Below are positions 26,301 to 35,725 of a DNA stretch of 64,000 bases, one piece after another. The notes beneath the pieces are model-generated. The model worked only from the letters and a program-made list of their open reading frames with translations. It was not told where the DNA came from and made no database searches. A program made the position numbers and the translations under genes. How positions within the stretch are numbered: position 1 is the first letter of the stretch; each line of letters begins with the position of its first letter. Origin of the DNA: Lachnospiraceae bacterium (GTDB lineage: Bacteria > Bacillota > Clostridia > Lachnospirales > Lachnospiraceae); NCBI GenBank assembly GCA_015056725.1, contig SVFS01000003.1:1-64000 (forward strand). The letters run 5' to 3'.

Positions 26301-27146
26301 ATGGAATCCTCTCAATATGAAAAGTTAGGTTATCTACATGACAACTTCAAAATGTTTCATTTAAAAGACAGCAATATGAAACCTTATGATTTTCACTACC
26401 ATGATTTCATTAAAATTCTTGTCTTTTTATCCGGCGATGTGAGCTACTGTATCGAAGGTAAAACTTATGATTTACAACCCTATGACATCGTTTTGGTAAA
26501 TGCCGGAGAAGTGCATAAACCGATTGTTCATTCAGACAAGGAATACCATCGCATGGTTTTCTATATCTCTCAAGATTACCTTTTATCGGTCAAAACGGAT
26601 TCCTGTGATTTAAGCTATTGCTTTGAAAAAGCCAAAAGGGAAAAGACACATGTACTGCGTATTTCTTCCCCCACAACAAATCTGCTTTATCAGTCTTGTA
26701 AGAAAATAGAAAGCTCTTTGGATGATAACGACTTTGGTGCCAAATTATATCATGAGCTCTTGTTTCTGGAATTTATGATTCATCTGAATCGTTCTTCCAT
26801 CCATAATAAGATTCATTTCCTTGAAACCAACTGTGCTAATCCAAAAGTCATCTCAGCCATAGAATATATCAACCAACATCTGACAACCGATTTATACGTC
26901 GAAGATATCGCTGAGCATCTTTTTTTAAGCAAATTTCATTTAATGCACATTTTTAAAGAAGAAACCGGTTATAGCATTGGAAACTACATTTCCACCAAAC
27001 GGCTTTTTCTGGCCAGAGAGCTGATTGCGAAAGGTCATCCTATTACCGAAGCTTGCTTTTCCTGTGGTTTTAATCATTACTCTACCTTTTCCAGAGCCTA
27101 TAAGAAATTATTTAAAGATATACCAAGAACGCTCCTTAAGGAATAA
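26301..27146 (+). CDS. AraC family transcriptional regulator (cupin + HTH)
   Basis: DLYVEDIAEHLFLSKFHLMHIFKEETGYSIGNYISTKRL...CFSCGFNHYSTFSRAYKKLF. Confidence 0.95.
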   Translation: MESSQYEKLGYLHDNFKMFHLKDSNMKPYDFHYHDFIKILVFLSGDVSYCIEGKTYDLQPYDIVLVNAGEVHKPIVHSDKEYHRMVFYISQDYLLSVKTDSCDLSYCFEKAKREKTHVLRISSPTTNLLYQSCKKIESSLDDNDFGAKLYHELLFLEFMIHLNRSSIHNKIHFLETNCANPKVISAIEYINQHLTTDLYVEDIAEHLFLSKFHLMHIFKEETGYSIGNYISTKRLFLARELIAKGHPITEACFSCGFNHYSTFSRAYKKLFKDIPRTLLKE

Positions 27147-27164
27147 CCCTAAGGAGCGTTTCAT
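27129..27164 (+). terminator. Bidirectional terminator between AraC gene and ilvE
   Basis: ACGCTCCTT/AAGGAGCGT stem, overlaps 3' codons of the AraC gene. Confidence 0.7.
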
Positions 27165-27185
27165 TTTTCAATATAAATACATGGA

Positions 27186-28211
27186 TTAGCAGATTTCTTT
27201 AATCCATCCTTCAGGAGCTTTAATTCTGCCCATCTGAATACCTGTAAGTGTATCATATAATTTCTTTGTCACAGGTCCCATTTCTGACATACCGCTTGGC
27301 AGACAGATTTCTGTACCGTGGTCTACGATCTTTCCTACAGGGGAAACAACTGCTGCTGTACCGCAAAGACCTGCTTCTGCAAAATCTTTTACTTCCGCAA
27401 GCTCAACTTCTCTTTCTTCTACCTTCATATCTAAATAATGCTCTGCTACATACATTAAAGAACGTCTTGTGATAGATGGAAGAATACTGCTTGATTTTGG
27501 TGTAACAAGCTTATTATCTTTTGTAATAAAAATGAAGTTTGCTCCACCTGTTTCTTCTACTTTTGTTCTTGTCTTTGCATCAAGATACATATTTTCCGCA
27601 AAACCTTCTTCGTGCGCTGTTACAATAGCATGTAAACTCATTGCATAGTTAAGACCGGCTTTAATATGACCTGTTCCGTTTGGTGCTGCTCTGTCAAAAT
27701 CACTTACTTTAATCGCAATTGGTTTTGCACCGCCTTTGAAATATGGTCCTACAGGAGTAACAAAAATTCTAAACATATATTCATCAGCAGGTTTAACACC
27801 GATTACAGGATTTGTACCCATCATATATGGACGGATATATAAAGATGCTCCGGAGCCAAATGGTGGAACATATGCCGCATTTGCCTTTACTGTCTGTACT
27901 ACTGCATCGATAAATTTTTCTTCCGGAAATACCGGCATTTCTAATCTTCTTGCGGAATCTGCCATTCTGCTTGCATTTAAGTCAGGGCGGAATGTTACAA
28001 TACGTCCATCTTCTGTTGTATATGCTTTCATTCCTTCGAAAACAGTCTGTGCATACTGGAATACACCTGCACATTCATTTAATGTAACCATCGGGTCTTC
28101 TGTAATCATACCCTCTGACCATGCCCCGTCTTTATATGTAGATACATAACGTTTTTCTGTCTGAATATAGCCAAATCCAAGATTTGACCAGTCAAGCTGT
28201 TTCTTTTCCAT
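27186..28211 (-). CDS. ilvE: Branched-chain amino acid aminotransferase
   Basis: VFEGMKAYTTEDGRIVTFRPDLNASRM; EETGGANFIFI; EAGLCGTAAVVSPVGKI. Confidence 0.96.
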   Translation of the reverse strand: MEKKQLDWSNLGFGYIQTEKRYVSTYKDGAWSEGMITEDPMVTLNECAGVFQYAQTVFEGMKAYTTEDGRIVTFRPDLNASRMADSARRLEMPVFPEEKFIDAVVQTVKANAAYVPPFGSGASLYIRPYMMGTNPVIGVKPADEYMFRIFVTPVGPYFKGGAKPIAIKVSDFDRAAPNGTGHIKAGLNYAMSLHAIVTAHEEGFAENMYLDAKTRTKVEETGGANFIFITKDNKLVTPKSSSILPSITRRSLMYVAEHYLDMKVEEREVELAEVKDFAEAGLCGTAAVVSPVGKIVDHGTEICLPSGMSEMGPVTKKLYDTLTGIQMGRIKAPEGWIKEIC

Positions 28212-28421
28212 TTCTATTCCCTCCGAATTTAAATAAATGTAATAATACTATTCATATTTACTATAATAAAAGTTCAAACTATAAATAATTTGATTTGGCT
28301 TTATGTTTTCCTTTTCTTTCGTTAAAGTCTTAAAGCCCCTCGATATTTAATCTTAGTACAACGTTTCCCATTTGTCTAGCCAAAGTGACAATTTTTATTA
28401 TTGTTTTCTTGTAAAAAAGTG

Positions 28422-29330
28422 CTATATAAGCAAGCTTTTCCACTCCGGAAACCAGATGGCCATATCTTCCGGCAAAGGTGCCATAAAACACAGCTCCTTC
28501 CGGGTAATAGGGTGTATAAAACAAAGTTTATAAGAATGAAGAGCCTGTCTTTCCATTTGTGTATTCTCAGGATTGTATAAAAAATCTCCGATGAGAGGAT
28601 GACCGATTGCTTTCATATGTACACGAATTTGATGTGTACGGCCAGTTTCAAGTTTTAAAAGCAACAGCGCTAATCCGTTTCGTCTCCCGAGTACTTTATA
28701 GTGGGTAACTGCTTTTTCTCCATTCTCATAATCCACCATACGTTCAATCGCCGAATTCTCTTTTCTGCCAAGGGGTAAATCTACGGTTCCTTCGTCCGCA
28801 AGATCCTCTCCCTCTACAATCGCGATATACTCCCTATGTATTTCTCTTTCCGTCATAGCGTCATACAAAATACTGCAGCTTACCATATGCTTTGCAAGAA
28901 TTGTCAGGCCGGTTGTGTCCTTGTCCAAGCGGTTAACACAACGATATATAAAAGCTTTACCCTGTTCTCTGTAATAATACGCCGCCGCATTCCCTAATGT
29001 ATTCTCGTAATTCTTCATGGATGGATGAATCGGCATATGTGCCGGCTTATCTACTACTGTTATATCCTCATCTTCATATACGACCGGGAATGGAAGTTCT
29101 ACCGGTGGTATCTTCTGCGAAACATCTGTCTCCCTTATCCGGATCTCCAATGTATCTCCCTCTTGTAAGCGATATGTCATGTATTCCCATCGCCCACCTA
29201 TTATTACACTATGATCCATCTTTTTTAGATCCGTCAGATTCTGATTAGAAAACCCCTTGCTTCGGAGAAATTCCGAAATTTTGTGTCCTATCATCTCCGG
29301 CGGGATGTCATATCTTAGCGTTCTGTCCAT
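28422..29330 (-). CDS. RluA family pseudouridine synthase
   Basis: S4-like N-terminus; CVNRLDKDTTGLTILAKH; LETGRTHQIRVHMKAIGHPLIGD. Confidence 0.95.
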   Translation of the reverse strand: MDRTLRYDIPPEMIGHKISEFLRSKGFSNQNLTDLKKMDHSVIIGGRWEYMTYRLQEGDTLEIRIRETDVSQKIPPVELPFPVVYEDEDITVVDKPAHMPIHPSMKNYENTLGNAAAYYYREQGKAFIYRCVNRLDKDTTGLTILAKHMVSCSILYDAMTEREIHREYIAIVEGEDLADEGTVDLPLGRKENSAIERMVDYENGEKAVTHYKVLGRRNGLALLLLKLETGRTHQIRVHMKAIGHPLIGDFLYNPENTQMERQALHSYKLCFIHPITRKELCFMAPLPEDMAIWFPEWKSLLI

Positions 29331-29331
29331 A

Positions 29332-30204
29332 TCAAATCTTTTCTTTATACTCCAAAATTAAATCCTGTAATTTTTCTGCTGCAGGTGTGAGCCCCTTTTT
29401 ATTCGGAATCGCAACACCAATAATTCGCATACTTGTCTCATCAATTTCCAATACATCAATTCCGTCCGAAAGATTTCTGCTTGTCAACTCCGGCAAAATA
29501 CTGATACCAAATCCACTGGCAACCATCGCTGCTGTTGCCTGGTCATCGATAACGTGACAGCTCCTATGGATATCCAACTCCTTGTCATTGATAAACTTTT
29601 TAATATCTGCATCACAAGATTCTCTCTGGACCACAAAAGACTGCTTTTGCATTTCCTTTATCGAAATCCTCCCCGGTACTTTTGTTTTAAAGCCTTTTGG
29701 CACGATACACACTAATCTGTCATCATAAATCGGCTTAATCGGAAATTCTGTATTGCATGAAGTCGATAAAAAACCAATTTCCACAATTCCGGCATTCAAC
29801 CAATAGATTACATCATCGTACGTTCCTTCATATACTTCTACTTCGATGCCCGGATACCGCTTGCGAAATTCCTGCAGCATCGGTGGAAGCCAATGAATAC
29901 ACACACTGTTAAACGCTCCCAGTCTGACTGTTCCTGTTTCCAATCCATTCAGCTTATCTACAACCTGCGTAAAACGTTCCTCACAATTCAACATCTCTAA
30001 CACATACGGATAGATTTCTTCTCCATAGCCTGTAAGCGTTACGCCTCCTTTATTTCTATTAAATAATTGAAAGCCCAACTCCTTTTCCATGTTCGCTATA
30101 GCATGACTGACTGCAGAAGGTGTCAGATTCAAAATCGTCGCCGCCTTTGCAAAGCTTCCCTGCTCCGTTACTGTATGCAATATTCTATAATATAATAATG
30201 TCAT
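29332..30204 (-). CDS. LysR family transcriptional regulator
   Basis: N-terminal HTH GSFAKAATILNLTPSAVSHAIANMEKELGFQLFNRNKGGVTLT. Confidence 0.95.
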   Translation of the reverse strand: MTLLYYRILHTVTEQGSFAKAATILNLTPSAVSHAIANMEKELGFQLFNRNKGGVTLTGYGEEIYPYVLEMLNCEERFTQVVDKLNGLETGTVRLGAFNSVCIHWLPPMLQEFRKRYPGIEVEVYEGTYDDVIYWLNAGIVEIGFLSTSCNTEFPIKPIYDDRLVCIVPKGFKTKVPGRISIKEMQKQSFVVQRESCDADIKKFINDKELDIHRSCHVIDDQATAAMVASGFGISILPELTSRNLSDGIDVLEIDETSMRIIGVAIPNKKGLTPAAEKLQDLILEYKEKI

Positions 30205-30444
30205 ATACTTTCCTTTCTATAAAAAAACCGTTATTTTTATCTGTTTGAGATACTTTTTAAAAAAATTTTTTCTTTAAATTTTGCACCTCAAAACTATATT
30301 TTTTATCTCAAATCAGACCGTCCACAAGATATTGTATTTTCACTTCTTTTATTATAATAGTTGAATTTTTTTCATCTTTCAAGTGAAAATAATGAATTTT
30401 ACTTTTCTTGCAAAATCACGTAAAATAAGACCATAGATTAGTGA

Positions 30445-30474
30445 TTCGAAAGATGAACTATTTCCCTCTATAAT
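30445..30474 (+). promoter_or_regulatory. Putative promoter of intergenic small RNA
   Basis: TATAAT at 30469-30474 with weak TTCGAA -35 (18-nt spacer), 4 nt before hairpin 1. Confidence 0.5.
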
Positions 30475-30478
30475 GCAT

Positions 30479-30582
30479 GGCAGCACTCCTCTAAAAATAA
30501 AGCTGCCGGTGATAACAAACTCCTCAAACTTAATGTTATCACAACAACAAAAAAGTGGTCCTTATGGATCACTTTTTTGTTG
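30479..30582 (+). ncRNA. Candidate trans-acting small RNA, three hairpins, two CUCCUC loops
   Basis: GGCAGC-loop-GCTGCC; GTGATAACA-loop-TGTTATCAC; terminator AAAAAAGTGGTCC-TTAT-GGATCACTTTTTT; both large loops contain ACTCCTC. Confidence 0.6.
30549..30580. terminator. Bidirectional terminator
   Basis: AAAAAAGTGGTCC TTAT GGATCACTTTTTT. Confidence 0.9.
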
Positions 30583-30610
30583 TTTCAATATTCTTTTCAC
30601 ATCTGATTTC

Positions 30611-31516
30611 TTAGTAAATCCAGTTTTCTAACCGAACCCCTTGAACAATAATTCCAAACACTACGCCAAGTGCATATAATGTTGCCACAACCTTTATGTT
30701 TTCTTTCATATTCTTGTTTGCCCTAAACAGTACAAGCACACCAACACCGGCACCCGTCAAAAGTCCTGACATGAGACCTCCCAAATGCATTGCACCTTCT
30801 AAATAAAGCTGTGTCAGTACAACGGAAGAAGCACAGTTCGGAATCAGGCCTATCATTGCTGCCAGCAATTGTCCCAAAATAGGTTTATTTAAGATAAACT
30901 GCTTCAGTCCATCCTCTCCGATAACTTCGATTCCAAAATTCAGTAAAATTGTCACAACCAAAATAAACCCAAACACTTGAAGCGTGTGCGTGATTGTAGA
31001 TTTCCAAATCCCTTCTGAGCAGCCACATCTCTCTTGTTCACAAATATCACGAATCTGGAAGGGATTATTTTTACGCATATCGCCTTTTCGTTTCATGGAA
31101 AGCCAGAACGCCCGTCTGTTAATCGTGTAATCCACTAAAAAGCCCGCCATAATTCCGATTAAAATTTTCACAAGCAAAATCTTCACAATCACACTTACGT
31201 GAACAGCTTCGGAAATAAAAATCGGAAGCATCTCATCTGATGTGGATAAATATACTGCTATCAATGTTCCCATTGTAATAACTTTTCCGGCATATAAGCT
31301 GGAAGCCGCTGCCGAAAAACCACATTGTGGAAACGCTCCAAGCACACCACCAAACACCGGCCCCCATTTCCCTGACTTGCGAAGCATCTGCTTGGTCTGG
31401 TCGCTAGTCTTGTTTTCAATATATTCCATTAAAAAATATGTCAAAAACAAAAACGGCAAAAGTTTTAAACTGTCTACTATAGCATGTCCCAGCACATGCT
31501 CTAACATATGTTCCAT
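30611..31516 (-). CDS. Putative manganese/heavy-metal transporter, ArsP_2-like family
   Basis: Multi-TM; two pseudo-symmetric motifs GAFPQCGFSAAASSLYAGKVITMGTLIAVYLSTSDEMLP and GLIPNCASSVVLTQLYLEGAMHLGGLMSGLLTGAGVG. Confidence 0.78.
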   Translation of the reverse strand: MEHMLEHVLGHAIVDSLKLLPFLFLTYFLMEYIENKTSDQTKQMLRKSGKWGPVFGGVLGAFPQCGFSAAASSLYAGKVITMGTLIAVYLSTSDEMLPIFISEAVHVSVIVKILLVKILIGIMAGFLVDYTINRRAFWLSMKRKGDMRKNNPFQIRDICEQERCGCSEGIWKSTITHTLQVFGFILVVTILLNFGIEVIGEDGLKQFILNKPILGQLLAAMIGLIPNCASSVVLTQLYLEGAMHLGGLMSGLLTGAGVGVLVLFRANKNMKENIKVVATLYALGVVFGIIVQGVRLENWIY

Positions 31517-31522
31517 TTTCTG

Positions 31523-32395
31523 TTATTTCTCCCGTTCTCTTATAAACATCCCTGTATATTTTGGCACATGAAATCTTCCCGAAAACCAATCACATTTACA
31601 AAGGAATGAATAATAAATATTTCTTCCACAGCCATTAGCTGTTTCAAAATTCGCCTGACCCTTAGACAAAATAATATCTGCCTTATCAAGCTCTGCAATT
31701 GCCTCAGGTGGCATCATCTTTTCTACAGTACCTGCCACGCTGTTTCCGTTGCTGACCACAGGTACAAGCTCGCATAAGCCAACTTCCTGTGCATCTTGCA
31801 TTGTCGCATCATTTAATACTTCTCCGCCACGAACCATAACTTTTATTTTCAAATGCGGGAAACGTTTCTGCAATTCTTTGATAAACAGTTTATCTATCAC
31901 GATTTCTCCACTGTTATCTGCTAAAAGCAAGAAGTTTTCCCCATTCTCGCAATCCCGCAAAAACATCTTATACACATCCATATCAAGTGCATTCTTTTCA
32001 TCTTCTTTAAAAAGGCTTAAAAACTGCTCCTTATCCACATGCTGCATGGCTCCAAAATCAATATAGTTTCCTATACGTGCATAAATGAGTGCTGTTGCCA
32101 ACGGATCAGACGATGTCATAATTTCTTCATGCAGGCGCTCCTCCATTTCCAGCACATACTTATTATATTCCTTCTTTACCGCCGTATAATCTGTCGGTTC
32201 TCCAAAATATTTGCGATAAATCTGATTAAAAAGATATACCATATATGGCGCCGAATCTTCATCCTCACTTGCACCCATTGTTGCTGCCACTTCCTTCATA
32301 TAGGCAGTCTTTTTTTCCTCATCCGTAAATCCCGCTATTCTCTCTTGTTGTCTATTTAAAAGACACGCAACGCAATAACTTGTAAGTCTCATTTC
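31523..32395 (-). CDS. DUF89 family (damage-control phosphatase ARMT1-like) protein
   Basis: MRLTSYCVACLLNRQ start; LLLADNSGEIVIDKLFIKEL; ADIILSKGQANFET. Confidence 0.85.
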   Translation of the reverse strand, partial: EMRLTSYCVACLLNRQQERIAGFTDEEKKTAYMKEVAATMGASEDEDSAPYMVYLFNQIYRKYFGEPTDYTAVKKEYNKYVLEMEERLHEEIMTSSDPLATALIYARIGNYIDFGAMQHVDKEQFLSLFKEDEKNALDMDVYKMFLRDCENGENFLLLADNSGEIVIDKLFIKELQKRFPHLKIKVMVRGGEVLNDATMQDAQEVGLCELVPVVSNGNSVAGTVEKMMPPEAIAELDKADIILSKGQANFETANGCGRNIYYSFLCKCDWFSGRFHVPKYTGMFIREREK

Positions 32396-33120
32396 CGTTT
32401 TCCTTTTAACTCTTTTAAATACTGCTTCTGCTCCGCTGTCAAACAAAGAGATTCTCTGCCCTTTTGCAGTGCTTTAATATATGTAAAATCATCTAAATGA
32501 TTATCTTCTGATTCCATATAAGCAATCGTCTTATCCCAATATTTCACAAGGCATATTGACAGTGCCCACGCCACCGCCATTTTCACATAATACCCCTCAT
32601 GATGGATTTCGTCAAAGGTTTTTAACAGTTTATCTATATATTCCTCCGAAATATAATAATTGATAAACATAACTACTGCAAATCGAATGTGATATTCTTT
32701 GTTTGAACATAAATAGCTCTGCAAATAATCCCACATCTCACCCATCTGTTGTTTTGTCTGCTTTAATCCGGAACAAAAGCTGTCACAAGTCGACCAATTA
32801 TCAATCTGTGCTACATACTTATCTATGTAGGGAAATAACACCTCTATATTTGTTTTTATTTGACTGATTACCATTCCATAGAGCATGATTTCTTCCATAT
32901 AGGACTGACCTGCAATTATTTCTGTTTCATCCAGATATAAAAAGCTGTCTTCCTTCGCAATCTGCTTTGAAAGCTTACGAAGCTTTGGCAATCTGACTCC
33001 AAGCATCTTTACTTCTTTGCCCATAAGACCGGCGGAAAACGCTCGGAATTTCTCTTCAGACATACTCACTAATAATTCTAAAACTTTATCTGTCGTATAA
33101 ACCATAATGTAATCCTGCAA
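32389..33120 (-). CDS. DNA alkylation repair protein, AlkD-like HEAT-repeat family
   Basis: LGVRLPKLRKLSKQIAKED; IDNWSTCDSFCSGLK; YYVKMAVAWALSICLVKYWDKT. Confidence 0.9.
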   Translation of the reverse strand: MQDYIMVYTTDKVLELLVSMSEEKFRAFSAGLMGKEVKMLGVRLPKLRKLSKQIAKEDSFLYLDETEIIAGQSYMEEIMLYGMVISQIKTNIEVLFPYIDKYVAQIDNWSTCDSFCSGLKQTKQQMGEMWDYLQSYLCSNKEYHIRFAVVMFINYYISEEYIDKLLKTFDEIHHEGYYVKMAVAWALSICLVKYWDKTIAYMESEDNHLDDFTYIKALQKGRESLCLTAEQKQYLKELKGKRK

Positions 33121-33136
33121 TTTTTTTATTTTACTC

Positions 33137-33165
33137 TTGAAAAAAATGCCATAACTGATTATAAT
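33137..33165 (+). promoter_or_regulatory. tRNA-Pro promoter
   Basis: TTGAAA-17-TATAAT. Confidence 0.75.
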
Positions 33166-33181
33166 TGTCTAGTATGTGAGA

Positions 33182-33255
<74 letters not shown>

Positions 33256-33259
33256 TAAT

Positions 33260-33293
33260 AAAAGCATTGATTTTACATCAATGCTTTTTTTGT
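33260..33293 (+). terminator. Terminator after tRNA-Pro
   Basis: AAAAGCATTGAT...ATCAATGCTTTTTTT. Confidence 0.85.
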
Positions 33294-33325
33294 TAAACAT
33301 GTTTATAGTATACCAAAAAGAACGC

Positions 33326-33358
33326 CTGCATTCCACAAAAGGAAATGCAGGCATTTAA
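33326..33358 (-). terminator. Terminator of sugar ABC operon
   Basis: Minus strand GCCTGCATTTCC...GGAATGCAGGC then TTCTTTTT. Confidence 0.75.
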
Positions 33359-33373
33359 CTTTTACCAAATTAT

Positions 33374-34534
33374 TTATGCTTTTGTCTTTGGTTTGTTGTT
33401 CATGATTTCGAATACTACTGCTGCTAACAGTACGACACCTTTAACAACCTTCTGCCAGTTGGCATCGATACCCATCAAACTCATACCTAAGTTGATAACA
33501 CCGATAAGTGTAGCACCAACTACCATACCAAGTACGGAACCGGAACCACCGTATGCAGATACACCACCTACTACGCAGGCAGAGATTGCATCCATTTCGT
33601 AGTTTGTACCAGCTGTTGGATTCGCTGCTGTCAGTCTGGCAAGTGTAAGCCATGTTGCAATAACTGTAAGGAATGCCATGTTGAGATATGCAAGGAAGAA
33701 AATCTTCTTTGTATCAATACCTGACAATCTTGTTGCTTCTACGTTACCACCGATTGTATAGAAATAACGACCGATAGTAGTTTTAGAAGTAATAAATTCA
33801 TAAATCAATACTACAACTGCGATCCAAATTAACGCATATGGAATACCATTGCGCACTGCAAATTGGATTGTGAAAATCATAATAACTGCACATACCAAAA
33901 TAATTCTGATAAGTGTAGACTTCTTAGCTTCTACTTCATATCCTTTGCTTTCCTTTGTTGCTCTTGCCTTTAACTGAAGAAGTGCAAATACTACACAACA
34001 AATAATACCTACGATAAGACATGTTAAATTAAAGCCCGGTACACCGAAAATATCCGGTACGTTACCGCTAAAGATTTTAACAAAATCATCCGGCATTGGA
34101 GAGATTGTTAAACCGTCTAAGATTGCTGTACCCCATCCACGGAATGCAAGATAACCTGCCAATGTAGAAATCCATGGTGGAATGTTTAAATACGCAATCA
34201 GGAAGCCCTGTAAGCATCCACTTAATAAGCCGACTACTAACATAATTGCCATTGCACTACCTGTAGACCAGCCTTTATTTACCATAAGTGTACCACCGAT
34301 TGCACCAAGGAAGCACACTACAGAACCTACAGAAAGGTCAATGTTACCTCCTGTAAGCATACACATCATCATACCTGTTGCTAATACATATACGTATGCA
34401 TTCTGTGTAATCAAAGAATTGAAGTTTGCAGATGATACCATCGAACCGCCTGTCGTAATCGTAAAGAAAAGGACTACTAAGACAAGGACGATGAGCATGG
34501 TATGTTTTTTGAAAATTTCTAATGCTTTCTTCAT
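33374..34534 (-). CDS. Sugar ABC transporter permease (MmsB/XylH-like), copy 2
   Basis: LTGGNIDLSVGSVVCFLGAIGG; GGNVEATRLSGIDTKKIFFLAYLNM; SACVVGGVSAYGGSGSVLGMVVGATLIGVINLGMSLMGIDANWQKVVKG. Confidence 0.93.
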   Translation of the reverse strand: MKKALEIFKKHTMLIVLVLVVLFFTITTGGSMVSSANFNSLITQNAYVYVLATGMMMCMLTGGNIDLSVGSVVCFLGAIGGTLMVNKGWSTGSAMAIMLVVGLLSGCLQGFLIAYLNIPPWISTLAGYLAFRGWGTAILDGLTISPMPDDFVKIFSGNVPDIFGVPGFNLTCLIVGIICCVVFALLQLKARATKESKGYEVEAKKSTLIRIILVCAVIMIFTIQFAVRNGIPYALIWIAVVVLIYEFITSKTTIGRYFYTIGGNVEATRLSGIDTKKIFFLAYLNMAFLTVIATWLTLARLTAANPTAGTNYEMDAISACVVGGVSAYGGSGSVLGMVVGATLIGVINLGMSLMGIDANWQKVVKGVVLLAAVVFEIMNNKPKTKA

Positions 34535-34550
34535 AATCGTTCCTCCTTAA

Positions 34551-35723
34551 TTATTTCTTTTCTTTCTTAGACAATACGTCGAATGTAACTGCGAGTAACA
34601 ATACAAGACCTTTTACTACCTTCTGCCAGTTTGCATCAATACCCATGATACTCATACCCTGGTTGATAACACCCATCAAGATAGCACCAATAATTGTTCC
34701 TGCTACTGTACCTACGCCACCGTATGCAGATGCACCACCGATAAAGCAAGCACCAATCGCATCCATTTCATAACCCTGACCATATGTTGGCTGAGCTGAC
34801 ATTAATCTTGCAATTGTTAAAATACCTGTAAGACCTGCTAAGAAGCCCATATTTGTATATGCAAAGAAATAAACAAATTTTGTATTAATACCGGATAATC
34901 TAGTCGCTTTTTCGTTGCCACCTACTGCATATAAATAACGTCCGATACGTGTTTTGGTTGTGATGTATCCATAAACAAGTACTACAAGGAGAACCCAAAT
35001 AAGTCCTGTTGGAATACCTTTATATGCTGCAAGTTTCCATGCTACCCACATAATAACAGCCGAAATGATAACCATTTTTACGATTTCGCCAAACAAACCT
35101 GCTGTTTCGTATCCACGGCGCTTGCTGTTAATACGGTTCTTAAGCTGGATTACAATATAAATTACAATTGCTACGATACCTGCTGCGATACATGTATAGT
35201 TCAAATTTTCCGGACCGCCTAAAAAGTCCGCTACGTAACAGTCTGCACCACCACCAAAAACTTTGATGAATGTTTCATCGGTAATTGTAATCGCCATACC
35301 ACCAAGTACTACGTTCGATAAACCTCTGAACGCATACATGCCGGCAAGTGTTGCAATGAATGGCGGTACATTAACATATGCAATCCAATAACCATTCATA
35401 ACACCTACAAGGATACCTGCAACAATCATAACAATAACTGCTACAACTGCATTTACATCCTTATCCATCATCATTGCGCCGATGCCGCCCACAAAACATA
35501 CAACTGAACCTACGGAAAGGTCGATGTTACCACCTGTCAGGATACAGAGCAGCATACCGGTTGCTAAAACGAAAACGTATGCGTTCTGTGAGATAAGGTT
35601 ATTAATGTTCTGTGGAAGTAAAATCAGTCCATCTGTCTTATTATAGAAAAAAATCATAACCAAGATCAGAGCAATAACCATGGTATACTTTTTCAATGTT
35701 GCTGATACTTTTGTTTTTCCCAT
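34551..35723 (-). CDS. Sugar ABC transporter permease (MmsB/XylH-like), copy 1
   Basis: LTGGNIDLSVGSVVCFVGGIGA; GGNEKATRLSGINTKFVYFFAYTNM; GACFIGGASAYGGVGTVAGTIIGAILMGVINQGMSIMGIDANWQKVVKG. Confidence 0.93.
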   Translation of the reverse strand: MGKTKVSATLKKYTMVIALILVMIFFYNKTDGLILLPQNINNLISQNAYVFVLATGMLLCILTGGNIDLSVGSVVCFVGGIGAMMMDKDVNAVVAVIVMIVAGILVGVMNGYWIAYVNVPPFIATLAGMYAFRGLSNVVLGGMAITITDETFIKVFGGGADCYVADFLGGPENLNYTCIAAGIVAIVIYIVIQLKNRINSKRRGYETAGLFGEIVKMVIISAVIMWVAWKLAAYKGIPTGLIWVLLVVLVYGYITTKTRIGRYLYAVGGNEKATRLSGINTKFVYFFAYTNMGFLAGLTGILTIARLMSAQPTYGQGYEMDAIGACFIGGASAYGGVGTVAGTIIGAILMGVINQGMSIMGIDANWQKVVKGLVLLLAVTFDVLSKKEKK

Positions 35724-35725
35724 AA

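Noticed and set aside
28212-28330. T-box or leucine attenuator upstream of ilvE
   Set aside because: AT-rich region without T-box motif, leader peptide or terminator.
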